From positions 1 through 62,758 of IMG/VR virus record IMGVR_UViG_3300009551_000014: 62,758 nt of DNA. The stretch is one strand, 5' to 3'. The notes under the pieces were generated by a model that made no database searches, was not told the origin of the DNA, and saw only the letters and a program-made list of their open reading frames with translations. Position numbers and translations under genes: made by a program. The stretch's first letter is position 1. The number at the start of each line of letters is the position of its first letter. Below, in pieces: positions 43,591 through 53,037 of the stretch. Origin of the DNA: a virus.

Positions 43591-44151
43591 TTACGACGTT
43601 TCGTAGATAAAGGTCATGCGCATACTGCCGCCGCTAACCCATGTAGCTGGGATGATGCTGGTAAGTTGGTTGATACCGGCATATGTTCCCGCCGCAGCGC
43701 CTACCTGTAGCCAACAAGAGCCCAAGCTAGCGCCAAAAGATGTGTTGACATCAGTGATTCCTCCGAACACAGCACCCGCCGTAGGGGCGCCAATCCACGT
43801 TCCCTGCATCTCCGGGACGTTGTTGGTGTTGTGGGAGACGGTGGGCAGTGTCCACGTGTACGTGCCAGAGCCATAGGTGGAGCTGGAACCAAGGACCATG
43901 CTAACCCAGGCTATAGCGAACTTTCCTATGACGATGTATTTCCCAGCGATGCTACCGTTACCGATGTTAGGGGCAGTCCCGGAACTACCCCACACGGGTG
44001 TGTAGGATCGTATGGCCCCCAGGCCTGCAAGGCTGCTGTTGATAGTACTTATCTGGGAGTCGTAAGGTCCTGCTGTTTCCAGGATGTGAACTCGGTTGTA
44101 TAGATCAGACAACTCATCTTCGAAGCTAGTGCTATATTGACGGCCGCTCAT
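43591..44151 (-). CDS. Minor tail protein, receptor-binding candidate (186 aa)
   Basis: N-terminal helix (SFEDELSDLYNRVHILETAG), then a beta domain YTPVWGSSG near residue 55, YTWTLP near 102 and SMRMTFIYETS at the end. This C-terminal domain is duplicated in the gene at 45250 (TYSPVWGSSG, YTWTLP, SLRMLFVYES), so the two are paralogous tips or fibres. Likely at the distal tail. Confidence 0.62.
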   Translation of the reverse strand: MSGRQYSTSFEDELSDLYNRVHILETAGPYDSQISTINSSLAGLGAIRSYTPVWGSSGTAPNIGNGSIAGKYIVIGKFAIAWVSMVLGSSSTYGSGTYTWTLPTVSHNTNNVPEMQGTWIGAPTAGAVFGGITDVNTSFGASLGSCWLQVGAAAGTYAGINQLTSIIPATWVSGGSMRMTFIYETS

Positions 44152-45248
44152 GATGGGGCCACCATTAGAGTCAGAGTAACGTGCTCCACGCCTTGATCAT
44201 CCACAGCTATAGAGACGTTGCGAATCTGATAGGCTGCTGATATACCGTACGGCAGTCCTGGGATAGCTGGGAATCTGTAGTCTGATATCTGAAGCATAAC
44301 GTAGTCACCTAGGTTGTAGCTGCCGATGATAGGGTCAAGATCACCTCGTACTAGAGCTGTAACTTGCTGCGGGGGGTTCGTGTATAGGTACATGTCCGCA
44401 TTGGCAAAGTTCTGGAGCTGTGTGGGGTCGGTGATGTCCTTGTACGACGTCCCGCCCTCTAATACGGGGTAGCCATTTGTAAGCGAGGAAGTGTTCAATG
44501 CCGTTGCCACAAGGGCGGTAGCTCCCGAGCCCGCCCCGAAAGCTAGATTGGTGTTAGCGACGCTGGCACCATCTTCTGATAGCGTATAGCTGATGATATT
44601 ACCGGGGTATTGAAACAGAAGCTGGTTCGTGCTCTGGATACGCCCCAAGTTGGGGTATCCAAATACCATGGTCTGCGACGTAGTCAAGTTGCTGGTCCAA
44701 GCAACCTGCACGGCGTAGTCGAACCCTGTGGCCGAGTTTGTCAGATCCTTGATGGCATCAATAACTCGCTTACGATCTGTGGTGAGCCACTGAGCATTGA
44801 TGGTGACGCCACTGGGGGTTGTCACTACAGCAGGGCAGTTTATATTGCCGTGCGCTTTGGTCTGCATGGTGTTCCACAAGTTAGCCGCGACGGTCAGCTG
44901 TTCAGTAGACGTAACCACATTATCGTAATCGATGTATCGACGCTGTCCATACGAATCGAATGTGGATCCTGATATAGCTATCTGGTACTTTGTGGAGTCG
45001 TACGTCCGGCCCCATATGATGCCGCCCCATACCAGGACTCCGTTACGGTCGATCCACAGGGCTGTCTTACCCGGGGCTGTCCAAGTGATAGGGTCCATGT
45101 TGGCCACCCCAGGGTCGGACACATTCAAGGACGCAGAGAAAGACCCAGGGGTGTTCAATTGTTGTGTGTAAGTCACGTCCTTGCAGGGCAAAGCAGCGGA
45201 GATAGTCCCCGCTACTAAATTCCCGAAGTAATACGTGTACTTAGCCAT
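44148..45248 (-). CDS. Gp37-like minor tail protein
   Basis: 366 residues from ATG 45248; the longer open frame overlaps the upstream gene. CKDVTYTQQLNTPGSFSASL, TALWIDRNGVLVWGGIIWGR and DRKRVIDAIKDLTNSATGFD match the siphovirus Gp37-like baseplate hub family found in actinophages. The C-terminal LGDYVMLQISD and HVTLTLMV are typical. Probably the tail hub beneath the tape measure. Confidence 0.72.
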   Translation of the reverse strand: MAKYTYYFGNLVAGTISAALPCKDVTYTQQLNTPGSFSASLNVSDPGVANMDPITWTAPGKTALWIDRNGVLVWGGIIWGRTYDSTKYQIAISGSTFDSYGQRRYIDYDNVVTSTEQLTVAANLWNTMQTKAHGNINCPAVVTTPSGVTINAQWLTTDRKRVIDAIKDLTNSATGFDYAVQVAWTSNLTTSQTMVFGYPNLGRIQSTNQLLFQYPGNIISYTLSEDGASVANTNLAFGAGSGATALVATALNTSSLTNGYPVLEGGTSYKDITDPTQLQNFANADMYLYTNPPQQVTALVRGDLDPIIGSYNLGDYVMLQISDYRFPAIPGLPYGISAAYQIRNVSIAVDDQGVEHVTLTLMVAPS

Positions 45249-45249
45249 A

Positions 45250-46347
45250 TTAAGCCGCTGATTCGTAGACGAAAAGCATACGGAGGCTGTCACCGTTCAC
45301 GAATGTGTGCGGGTTAGTCGCCCCTACCTGAGTGTTGGAGTTGGCGTTTGCTGTGGCGTTGGTGTTGATTGCCCACGCGAAACCCTTGGTGTTGGGGTTT
45401 ACGATGTCTGTTACACCGATGACAATGTTGTTGGCGCACGTGCCGATCAAGGATCCTGACGAGCACTCGAACGTGTTGGCAGAGGCGAAAGGCAGAGTCC
45501 AGGTATAGTTACCCGTGCCAAAGGCGGTAGTAGACCCCGCTACCCAGTTGATCTGGGCGACAACCTTCCGGCCGAGCTTGTGGTATCGCCCTTGCAGAGT
45601 ACCGTTGCCCAGGCTCGGTGCTGTGCCCGAGGATCCCCAAACAGGCGAATAGGTCTGCCAGGCACCAGGCTGCATGAAATCTTCCCATGTGAACCCTGAT
45701 CCGAACACCTTCATGGCGCCTGTGTCGGGTTGGTACAGAACCTGACCGTTGGGAGCATACAACGGCATGAACCCTGACGGGGCCTGCACCAATCCGCCAG
45801 CCGCGCCGAGCTGCAAGCGCACGTCTGTGATGTTCGCTGTGACAACCGAAGAGGCGTTGGCAGCTACCGCTACGCGTGCCAGAGGGATCGAGTTAGCAGG
45901 AAGAGCCGGGGTAACCGGTGAACCTGCTGGGGTACCTGTCACGACGGCTAGGACAGCCTGGTTATTGGACCCCGAGTATGCGGCATCCTGTAGCTGTAGA
46001 TACACCAGGTCGATACGAGGGTTGGTGGGGTTGGACGTAGCAATAGCCAGGTTGACTGTAGCATCGGATACTGCGGTATACATACCCTGAGTCGTAGTGG
46101 ACTGACCGGGAACAGTCGCGAAACCAGGCCACACGTCAACGGACATGTTGGCACCTGCACCGCGCTGGTTAACCTTGAATGAAGTACCTGAGTAGTCTAG
46201 GCCTACTCCGCCATCCCAGCCGTTGGACACAACGAATTGAGAGACAGTGCTTGAGCCCACGTTGTTGACGAAAGGCAGCATATTTAGACGGTCGTTCTCC
46301 GCGCTGTAGTTGCCAGCTTGAAGCCATCCAGGGGGACGCATAGTCAT
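45250..46347 (-). CDS. Minor tail protein or fibre (365 aa)
   Basis: N-terminal 150 residues include FVVSNGWDGGVGLDYSGTSF and TNPRIDLVYLQLQDAAYSG, a pattern of tail-spike N-domains. A middle linker (LYAPNGQVLYQPDTG) precedes a C-terminal domain shared with the gene at 43591. Likely a host-contact protein. Confidence 0.65.
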   Translation of the reverse strand: MTMRPPGWLQAGNYSAENDRLNMLPFVNNVGSSTVSQFVVSNGWDGGVGLDYSGTSFKVNQRGAGANMSVDVWPGFATVPGQSTTTQGMYTAVSDATVNLAIATSNPTNPRIDLVYLQLQDAAYSGSNNQAVLAVVTGTPAGSPVTPALPANSIPLARVAVAANASSVVTANITDVRLQLGAAGGLVQAPSGFMPLYAPNGQVLYQPDTGAMKVFGSGFTWEDFMQPGAWQTYSPVWGSSGTAPSLGNGTLQGRYHKLGRKVVAQINWVAGSTTAFGTGNYTWTLPFASANTFECSSGSLIGTCANNIVIGVTDIVNPNTKGFAWAINTNATANANSNTQVGATNPHTFVNGDSLRMLFVYESAA

Positions 46348-46360
46348 GATTTATCTCCTC

Positions 46361-47902
46361 TCACAGCCAAGCTGAGCGGAAAGCGACTTGGCACTGTCCC
46401 GCGCCTGACCCCGGCGTGAATTGTAGGTTATTGAGCCCAGGCTGTAGAACCATCCAGGTAGATCCTTGAATCAGGTTGCCTCGAACAGAGCTTCCGTTAA
46501 GAAGCGCTGTTTGGTTACGAGTATCCACTACGAATGTATCTCCTTGGTTCATGGTGATGTTGAACCACAGGTAGGACCCTGTGGTGTTGTTAATTATATA
46601 AGGATTCTGCGATGGGCCGGTGAAGATAATGGACGGGTACGTATCTACGTTGCCCGAGTTGACTGCATTGATGGTGCTGGAGTTTACACCAGAGCCGTAT
46701 GAGAATGGGAACACCCTATTGTACGTACGACCCGCGAAGGCTGTCGACGGGGACAATGTAGCATTCGTATCGAACACGTCGTATGTGAGCGGATCGGAAC
46801 AATAAAATTGTATCGCACATTGGGCAGCATGAAACTGATAGTTGAAGTCCACCACTGCTGACCTGCGACGCAGACGACCGAATGCTCTACGCTGATACCC
46901 GTTAGGAAGTTGCCAGTATATAGGTAGCTCAGCTGTAGAGCCTGTGTTAGGGACGAAAGCATTCTCGAAGGTCTGAACCTTGGTTGCCAGGTCCGCATCC
47001 GAGGTACCCACAATGGTGACTGTAGCTGCGATTGTACGCCCTGTCATGAAGTCGGGCGCTAGGAAGGTGCCATCTTGCAGCGAACGGTCATCGTCAGTAG
47101 TACGCATGTCTGGAATCTCTCGTATACCCGAGACTTCAGCGATACCGTAGGATGTGCCTGCCCCGATAGACATGCCGTTCCACAGAAGTTGCCAAGAGCT
47201 ATTGAGGCCTGATGGACCGCTCCCGACAGACTGTGTGGCAGTCTGAGTGGAGAGAGCTACACAAATCCCCGCCATGTGTGTGGCGGAGGCTGTGGAGAAT
47301 TGCGCCGTGGGAGACACAAGAGCAGCACCAGAAGCAAACTGACCCGTAAGGATCATGTTAGACGCCTTGGTATCTGTGCCTGCTGTATACCGGTACCCAG
47401 CCGCTGCTAGCTGTGATGTAGACGTGTCTGTGTGCGACATGGGCAACGCGCTGTTGCCAGTCGCGGCGCAGAACAAGAATACGTCTCCGAATTTACCCGG
47501 GGAGACGGACTCTGTTAGGACAGATGTAGTAGTAGTGAAGGTCCCTGATACATCTACACCGAGAACGCCTGATACCTCACAGAACATCATCGAGGTAGAG
47601 GATTCAGAGACAGCCCATGTTGCGGTAACGCGGGTTACAGAACCTGCGTTAGTAGCCTGCCACACCTCAAGCGAGACGTCCCCAGGGCTGGCGGATGCTG
47701 CTGTTTGCACTCGGGTGACTAGTGTCCAAGTGTTTCCAGCTGTGTCCGTCACACCTGTAGCATAGTTTGCGTTGTTGGTCTCGTTCGTGGCGATGAAGCA
47801 AATCAACTGGCTTCCGACCTGTGTGGGAGATACTACACAGGCCAGAGAGGCACAGTCGTCATCGGAAGCTGTTACAGTCTGAAGCAGAGTTGCGATAGCC
47901 AT
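46361..47902 (-). CDS. Distal tail protein with extra N-terminal domain
   Basis: 513 residues. The first 200 form a Thr/Ser/Ala-rich beta domain (CFIATNETNNANYATGVTDT, LEVWQATNAGSVTRVTATWA) like concanavalin-type or carbohydrate-binding modules. From about 220 on, WNGMSIGAGTSYGIAEVSGI and TATVTIVGTS-type strands with AQCAIQFYCSDPLTYDVFD match the distal tail (Dit) family that joins tube and baseplate. The N-terminal module may bind host glycans. Confidence 0.7.
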   Translation of the reverse strand: MAIATLLQTVTASDDDCASLACVVSPTQVGSQLICFIATNETNNANYATGVTDTAGNTWTLVTRVQTAASASPGDVSLEVWQATNAGSVTRVTATWAVSESSTSMMFCEVSGVLGVDVSGTFTTTTSVLTESVSPGKFGDVFLFCAATGNSALPMSHTDTSTSQLAAAGYRYTAGTDTKASNMILTGQFASGAALVSPTAQFSTASATHMAGICVALSTQTATQSVGSGPSGLNSSWQLLWNGMSIGAGTSYGIAEVSGIREIPDMRTTDDDRSLQDGTFLAPDFMTGRTIAATVTIVGTSDADLATKVQTFENAFVPNTGSTAELPIYWQLPNGYQRRAFGRLRRRSAVVDFNYQFHAAQCAIQFYCSDPLTYDVFDTNATLSPSTAFAGRTYNRVFPFSYGSGVNSSTINAVNSGNVDTYPSIIFTGPSQNPYIINNTTGSYLWFNITMNQGDTFVVDTRNQTALLNGSSVRGNLIQGSTWMVLQPGLNNLQFTPGSGAGQCQVAFRSAWL

Positions 47903-47905
47903 GAC

Positions 47906-50900
47906 TTACTTCCTTCCGAGACGCGACGTACGCATGTGCCAGTTGAACTCGTCCACAATGTCAGACGGATCAGCATCTGACTTGGTCACGTTGATACTTC
48001 CGATCTTTACTCCAGCGTGCTTGTGCATAGCGTGAGCCATGCGGTCATAGTCGAAGTCCCCACCACGCGGGCCGTCACCGTGGCGGTACACGTATCCGTG
48101 ACGGTCGCCTAGGTCGATCATCTCAGGGCCGTTCTCACCCACCTTGATAAGACCACTGGCCATACCGCCTACAGAGTAGCCAACGTAAGCGCCACCGTGA
48201 GCAACGGACACGACGCCAGGAACGTTGTTGACCCCGCCATATCGAGCGATAGCATACCGGACACCAGCAACGATGTTAGCTACCGGGTCTAGAATGTTGG
48301 CAGACAGCTTCGGATCCCTGTACGCATTGAAGGTACTCGGAATGGTCTGCATCAGACCCTGCGATGGGTGACCCGCCGCAGCGTTGGAGTCTGTCAGGTT
48401 AATGGCATTGGGGTTACCGCCCGATTCGTGAGCGATGATGACGCCGATAGCGCCGCCCCATGAAGCAGGCCAGCCCTCTGCGGCTAGCGCAGCTGCGATC
48501 CATTGAGCAACGCTACCGCCGCCTGTATAGGGTTGTCCAGGAACGCCCCCACCCGAAGCAGCAGGGTCGACTCCGTGCTTTGAGTCCTGCTGTGTAAGGA
48601 AGTTGAACGCACCATCTACCATCTTCAGGCCTGTTCCACGAGCCATGCCCGCGAACAGAGGAGCAGATGGTAGAGCACTGACAGCAGCCTTCATAGGGTC
48701 GAGAACGACGTGAGCTGCGGCAATCATGGCACCCTTAACGAAGACCTTTGCCAGGCCCGCTAGAGCTGATGCTGCGCTCCCAGCCAAGTGGACAACGTCA
48801 GAGACACCGCTACTGCTGTTGTGGGGGCCTCCGCCGAGAGAAGAGAGGCTGTTGTTAGTGGTGTCAGTTCCGCCTGAACCACTGCCAGATCCAACACCAG
48901 GAAGACCGTTGCCGCTGCCAGCAGTACCGCCGCTAGCGAAGTACTGAACATTCGGAACAGCGCCACCCGAAGCAAGACCGAGTATCTTATCAATACCCAT
49001 ATGACCGCCTAGTGCGTCAACCTGGGATAGAGACAGAACCCTTTCACCCGGGGTTAGCATAGCAGGGACCGTATCCCCGCCGCCCCAGCCACCGGGAACC
49101 TTACCACCGGAGGCAAACTTAATGGTGGGGATAGGACGACCCAGACCAACAGCGTTCATCACGTCGTCAGCTCCGCCAATGAATACATTGATAACGCTCA
49201 CGGCGGCGCTAATAGGTGCCTTGACGATGCCAGACAGCTTATTCCACGCAGCTTGCACGGCCGAGATGATGCCGTTCCAGGCAGCTGTGGTAGCGCTCTG
49301 GATGCTATTCCAAACACCCTGAATCACAGTTTGGATACCGGTGAACACAGCTTGAGCAGTGTTCTTCAGTGCATTCCAGATCCCTGATAGAACAGCATTG
49401 AGAGAGTTCCAAGCGCCAACGGCTACAGCTGTGATACTGGCCCAAGCTCCTTGAAGGATGGCCTCGATGGCTGCGACCACAGCTTGAATAACCGCCTGGA
49501 TTCCCGCCCAAATTGTACGAGCGATATTTTCCAGGTCGGTCCACAGCGCCGACCACTTGCCGGTCACCAGATCGGCGAACCCTTGTATGATTCCTGATAT
49601 AACGCCTAGCACGGTATTGATAATCGCGGTGATTACATTCCAGGCAGCTTGAAGTATTGCAGTGATCACATTCCAGGCCGCTGACAAAATACCCTGAATT
49701 ACTCCCAGGGCAGCTTGGAAGATGCCTTCGATGATTCCCCATATAGCGGAGAAGAAGGCTGCTATGGCATTCCAAATTGTGACGCTTGTTGTATAAATAA
49801 GCTGCCATGCAGTCTGGATACCCTGCCACTCAATTTGACCGGCAATAGTAAAGATCTGTGATATGAAATCCCAGATAGTCTTGAAATACTGAGCAAGTTG
49901 ACTGAACCATGCAACAGCAGCCTGATATATCTTGCCCCATACTTGACCTAAGAACCCTGAGATATTGGTCCACACCGTCTCGGTGGGCCCTTGTATAAGA
50001 TTCCAGGATTCTTTGATGGTAGTAACCAGCTTGCCGCCGGTTGCGTTCCAAATGACGGTCAGGTTGGACCAAATCTTGGACAGATCCGCAGAGATCTTAT
50101 CCCATTCCCCTGACACATTTTTGGTGACGCTTGTCCAAGCATCCTTAATCGCAGTAACGAGCTTACCGCCCGTGTCGTTCCACAGCTTTGTCAGACCATT
50201 CCATATCCCTGTCAGGAATGTGGTAATGTCCTTCCACACCTTCTGGATGATGGCCCATATCTGGTCATGCCACTTGACGACGGCACCCACGATTAAGGAA
50301 ATTCCGCCAGTGAAAATAGCCAGTAGTAGAGGCCACCACTTCTTAAAGAAGTTCCAGATATCGTTGGCGCCCTCCTTGATGGCGTTCCATACGGTACTCC
50401 AGTGTGTTACAAGTTCGTACACTGCGACACCCAGAAGTACGACCGCTGCGATGATCGCAGCAATAAGAGCAACGATGGGGTCTGCTTCAAGGATGAACAT
50501 AGCAGCGCGCACGTTAAGGATAGCGATACGTACGAATTCAAGTGCCTTAGATAGCAGCATGAACGTACCTACGACACCACCGATTACCGCTGCGATCTTC
50601 AAAGTCGTCTGGACCAAGGCTTCATGGGCCGTCACCCATTGCATGATGGGCGTGACAATCTTAAGGACTATGCTCATCAAGGTTTGTATGACGGGGATAA
50701 GGGCTTGCCCGATAGTAATCGCAGCATCCTTAAAGGCAGCTATGAGCTTCTTTTGCTCGCCTTCCAAAGTATTAGAAGCTCGTTGGGCAGCTGTCTGTAC
50801 ATCACCTGACTTCTCAACCTGATTCGCGTACCCGTCCAGAGCTGCTGAACCGCCCTGGATGATGGGGATCATGTCTTGGGCGCTCTTGCCGAAGATCGCT

Positions 50901-52057
50901 TGAAGAACAGCAGCACGACCTTGTGAAGTTCCGTTAGAGTCGATGCTGTCGTTGTAATGCATAATGACCTTATCAGCATCCTTAGCACTTTTGCCGAAGG
51001 TGTCTGTAAGGATTTGCATATACTGAGTGTGAGACGTTGCCTTGCCTAGCGAGTCTGCCAGAGAATTGAACTTAGAGTCTGCTTCGGAGCCGCTTGAACC
51101 GAACAGAGCCATGAGCACAGCGCTCTTCTGAGCAGCCTGACCCGCAGCTGAGGATGCTCCAGCTGTGCCGTTCAAGTAACCCTTTAGAAGATCTAGCGTA
51201 GCCCCTACGCCGATAAACTGTCCGTTGGCATCCCTGAAACTCAGACCAGCTCCAGCCATGGCCTTTTGTGCACTACTAGATGGCTCTATCATGGATTGTA
51301 GAGATGTGCCAAGAGCACCAATGGCCTTACGTCCGTCTCCGAACTTACTGGTCATGTCTAGGAGTAGTGCATCAGTATCCTTCATCGTAACGCCAGTACC
51401 GGCAAGGGAAGGTGCTAGACGATTGACAGCAGATGTGATCTGGTCAAGACCCAGACCACTGAGACGTGAAGTATTGTAAAGATCGTTCGCAGCCGAACCA
51501 GCATCCATGGCGTTAACATGGAAGATCTTCATGTTGGCCGCAAGATCGGTAGTCGAAGTAGACAGGCTATTGCCGGAAGCCTCGGCTAGATCCATGGCCC
51601 CTGACATAACGGACATAGCTTCTTTGTTGCTCAGAGCGTGCCCCTGCACCTCTCCCAGCATTCCGGAGACGGGGGCATAGGCGGACATGATCTGCTGAGC
51701 TGAGAACGTGCTCTTGCCCGCTGTTTCCAGGAAGGCTGTACCAATGGATTGAGCAGCCTTACTGGATATGTTCGCGTTGTTCTGTAGTGAAACAGTGGTG
51801 GTGTTGTACGTCGAGGCCGCTTCCACAGCCTTAGCAGCACCGTAAACCACAGCTGCGGCTAGCGTGGCAGTCGCAGCCGTGGCAACGGGGTGGGCCGCCG
51901 CGAACTTCCCGAGAGAGCTATCCATGTTTCCCATGGATGCAATGTAGTTCTTGGCAGAAGCACCGACCTTAGCATCCAGAGCGCCAATAGCAGCGAGAGC
52001 ATTGGACGTATCTCCAGTAAACTTAAGTACAAGCTCTGATACAACAGAACCACTCAT
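47906..52057 (-). CDS. Tape measure protein with lytic transglycosylase domain
   Basis: 1383 residues from ATG 52057 (AAGGGGG upstream). The N-terminal half has the TP901-type tail protein pattern (YNTTTVSLQNNANISSKAAQ; LLDMTSKFGDGRKAIGALG). Hydrophobic segments near residues 430-545 are followed by long Trp-rich helical repeats with WN-x-I and WQ-x-I units. Near residue 1190, IGVIIAHESGGNPNAINLTD and QGLMQTIPSTFNAYRDP form an SLT muralytic domain. It sets tail length (about 200 nm by the usual 1.5 angstrom per residue) and can help DNA cross the cell wall. Confidence 0.92.
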   Translation of the reverse strand: MSGSVVSELVLKFTGDTSNALAAIGALDAKVGASAKNYIASMGNMDSSLGKFAAAHPVATAATATLAAAVVYGAAKAVEAASTYNTTTVSLQNNANISSKAAQSIGTAFLETAGKSTFSAQQIMSAYAPVSGMLGEVQGHALSNKEAMSVMSGAMDLAEASGNSLSTSTTDLAANMKIFHVNAMDAGSAANDLYNTSRLSGLGLDQITSAVNRLAPSLAGTGVTMKDTDALLLDMTSKFGDGRKAIGALGTSLQSMIEPSSSAQKAMAGAGLSFRDANGQFIGVGATLDLLKGYLNGTAGASSAAGQAAQKSAVLMALFGSSGSEADSKFNSLADSLGKATSHTQYMQILTDTFGKSAKDADKVIMHYNDSIDSNGTSQGRAAVLQAIFGKSAQDMIPIIQGGSAALDGYANQVEKSGDVQTAAQRASNTLEGEQKKLIAAFKDAAITIGQALIPVIQTLMSIVLKIVTPIMQWVTAHEALVQTTLKIAAVIGGVVGTFMLLSKALEFVRIAILNVRAAMFILEADPIVALIAAIIAAVVLLGVAVYELVTHWSTVWNAIKEGANDIWNFFKKWWPLLLAIFTGGISLIVGAVVKWHDQIWAIIQKVWKDITTFLTGIWNGLTKLWNDTGGKLVTAIKDAWTSVTKNVSGEWDKISADLSKIWSNLTVIWNATGGKLVTTIKESWNLIQGPTETVWTNISGFLGQVWGKIYQAAVAWFSQLAQYFKTIWDFISQIFTIAGQIEWQGIQTAWQLIYTTSVTIWNAIAAFFSAIWGIIEGIFQAALGVIQGILSAAWNVITAILQAAWNVITAIINTVLGVISGIIQGFADLVTGKWSALWTDLENIARTIWAGIQAVIQAVVAAIEAILQGAWASITAVAVGAWNSLNAVLSGIWNALKNTAQAVFTGIQTVIQGVWNSIQSATTAAWNGIISAVQAAWNKLSGIVKAPISAAVSVINVFIGGADDVMNAVGLGRPIPTIKFASGGKVPGGWGGGDTVPAMLTPGERVLSLSQVDALGGHMGIDKILGLASGGAVPNVQYFASGGTAGSGNGLPGVGSGSGSGGTDTTNNSLSSLGGGPHNSSSGVSDVVHLAGSAASALAGLAKVFVKGAMIAAAHVVLDPMKAAVSALPSAPLFAGMARGTGLKMVDGAFNFLTQQDSKHGVDPAASGGGVPGQPYTGGGSVAQWIAAALAAEGWPASWGGAIGVIIAHESGGNPNAINLTDSNAAAGHPSQGLMQTIPSTFNAYRDPKLSANILDPVANIVAGVRYAIARYGGVNNVPGVVSVAHGGAYVGYSVGGMASGLIKVGENGPEMIDLGDRHGYVYRHGDGPRGGDFDYDRMAHAMHKHAGVKIGSINVTKSDADPSDIVDEFNWHMRTSRLGRK

Positions 52058-52099
52058 GCGGCCCACCCCCTTTCATAGGATAAGGGCTGAAACTATAAA

Positions 52100-53017
52100 T
52101 CAGGACACTACTGTGAACACTCCAGACTGCTGACCCAGCTTAGTTAGCGAAGTCAGACCCGGGATACCGTCTGCGTTAGAGCCGGTGAACCCTAGGTGTT
52201 GCTGCCACTTGGAGTACGCAGCCACAGTCATCGAACCGAACTGACCGCGTGTCCACACCTTGCTAGCGGCATCCAGAGAACCGAACTTCTCTAGAGCGAC
52301 CTGTACCGGGTAGATCTCCGCGTAGTCGGTAGACGCGCCCGTAGCCACGTTGGTGGGGTCTTCCTTGGCGTGCATGACGATGTGCGCCAGGGAGATAGCA
52401 GGAATGCCCGGAACAGGCGGAGGAGGCGGAGGCGTGTTGGGAGGAGTAACGCCTACACGCCACTGACCGAAATCAGTAGTGATAGCCGCATCGCGGTCAT
52501 AGGTGCTATTGAAGTACCCTGTTTGCTCCACATTGAAGTCACTGACCGCGCCAGCACCTCCGCGCCACCCTGTAGACATCGTCCGCCATGTCCATGTAAC
52601 GAGGCCGAGGGACTTCAGCGTATTGCAGATTGCTGTGGAACCGTACACACCCACTTGCTTGGCGGTCAGTACAGAACATGCGCCTTGAAAGTAAGAGTGT
52701 AGAAGAGAGTTGCTAGGGTCGAGGTCTGTGTCTACTGAGAAGTAGATCGGACGCCCGTCCGGTCCGCCACACTTCTTATGGACAGCCCAAGCTGTCTTAG
52801 CGTTCGTGACACCCTGGTTGTACCCGCCTGCGTAGTCAGTGGTGTAGTGCTCATAGTTCGAGACAATGTCGATACTGGCATTGCTCAGCGTCTTAGCCTC
52901 TGACGGAGTAAGAGCCCATGATTGTTCTGATGTATAACGACTGATGAAGGTAGCGCCGAGCGACTTCAGCGCGGAAACGTTGGAACCGGTACCATCGGCC
53001 CCTAAACGGACTACCAT
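52100..53017 (-). CDS. DUF1906-type endolysin with C-terminal binding domain
   Basis: 305 residues. Residues 1-195: VVRLGADGTG, SLGATFISRYTSEQSW, SNYEHYTTDYAGGYNQGV, PIYFSVDTDLDP and TWRTMSTGWRGGAGAVSDFN match DUF1906 (Rv2525c-like glycosidase fold). A Pro-rich hinge (PNTPPPPPPVPG) leads to a C-terminal peptidoglycan-binding-like domain (FGSMTVAAYSKWQQHLGFTG). It lies between the tail chaperones and the tape measure, an unusual place for a lysin, so it may be virion-associated or a late lysin. Confidence 0.75.
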   Translation of the reverse strand: MVVRLGADGTGSNVSALKSLGATFISRYTSEQSWALTPSEAKTLSNASIDIVSNYEHYTTDYAGGYNQGVTNAKTAWAVHKKCGGPDGRPIYFSVDTDLDPSNSLLHSYFQGACSVLTAKQVGVYGSTAICNTLKSLGLVTWTWRTMSTGWRGGAGAVSDFNVEQTGYFNSTYDRDAAITTDFGQWRVGVTPPNTPPPPPPVPGIPAISLAHIVMHAKEDPTNVATGASTDYAEIYPVQVALEKFGSLDAASKVWTRGQFGSMTVAAYSKWQQHLGFTGSNADGIPGLTSLTKLGQQSGVFTVVS

Positions 53018-53037
53018 AACGGTTGCCTTTCGATTGT

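Noticed and set aside
49965-50822. 285-codon antisense frame inside the tape measure gene
   Set aside because: A shadow of the tape measure coding strand, with no domain or ribosome site.
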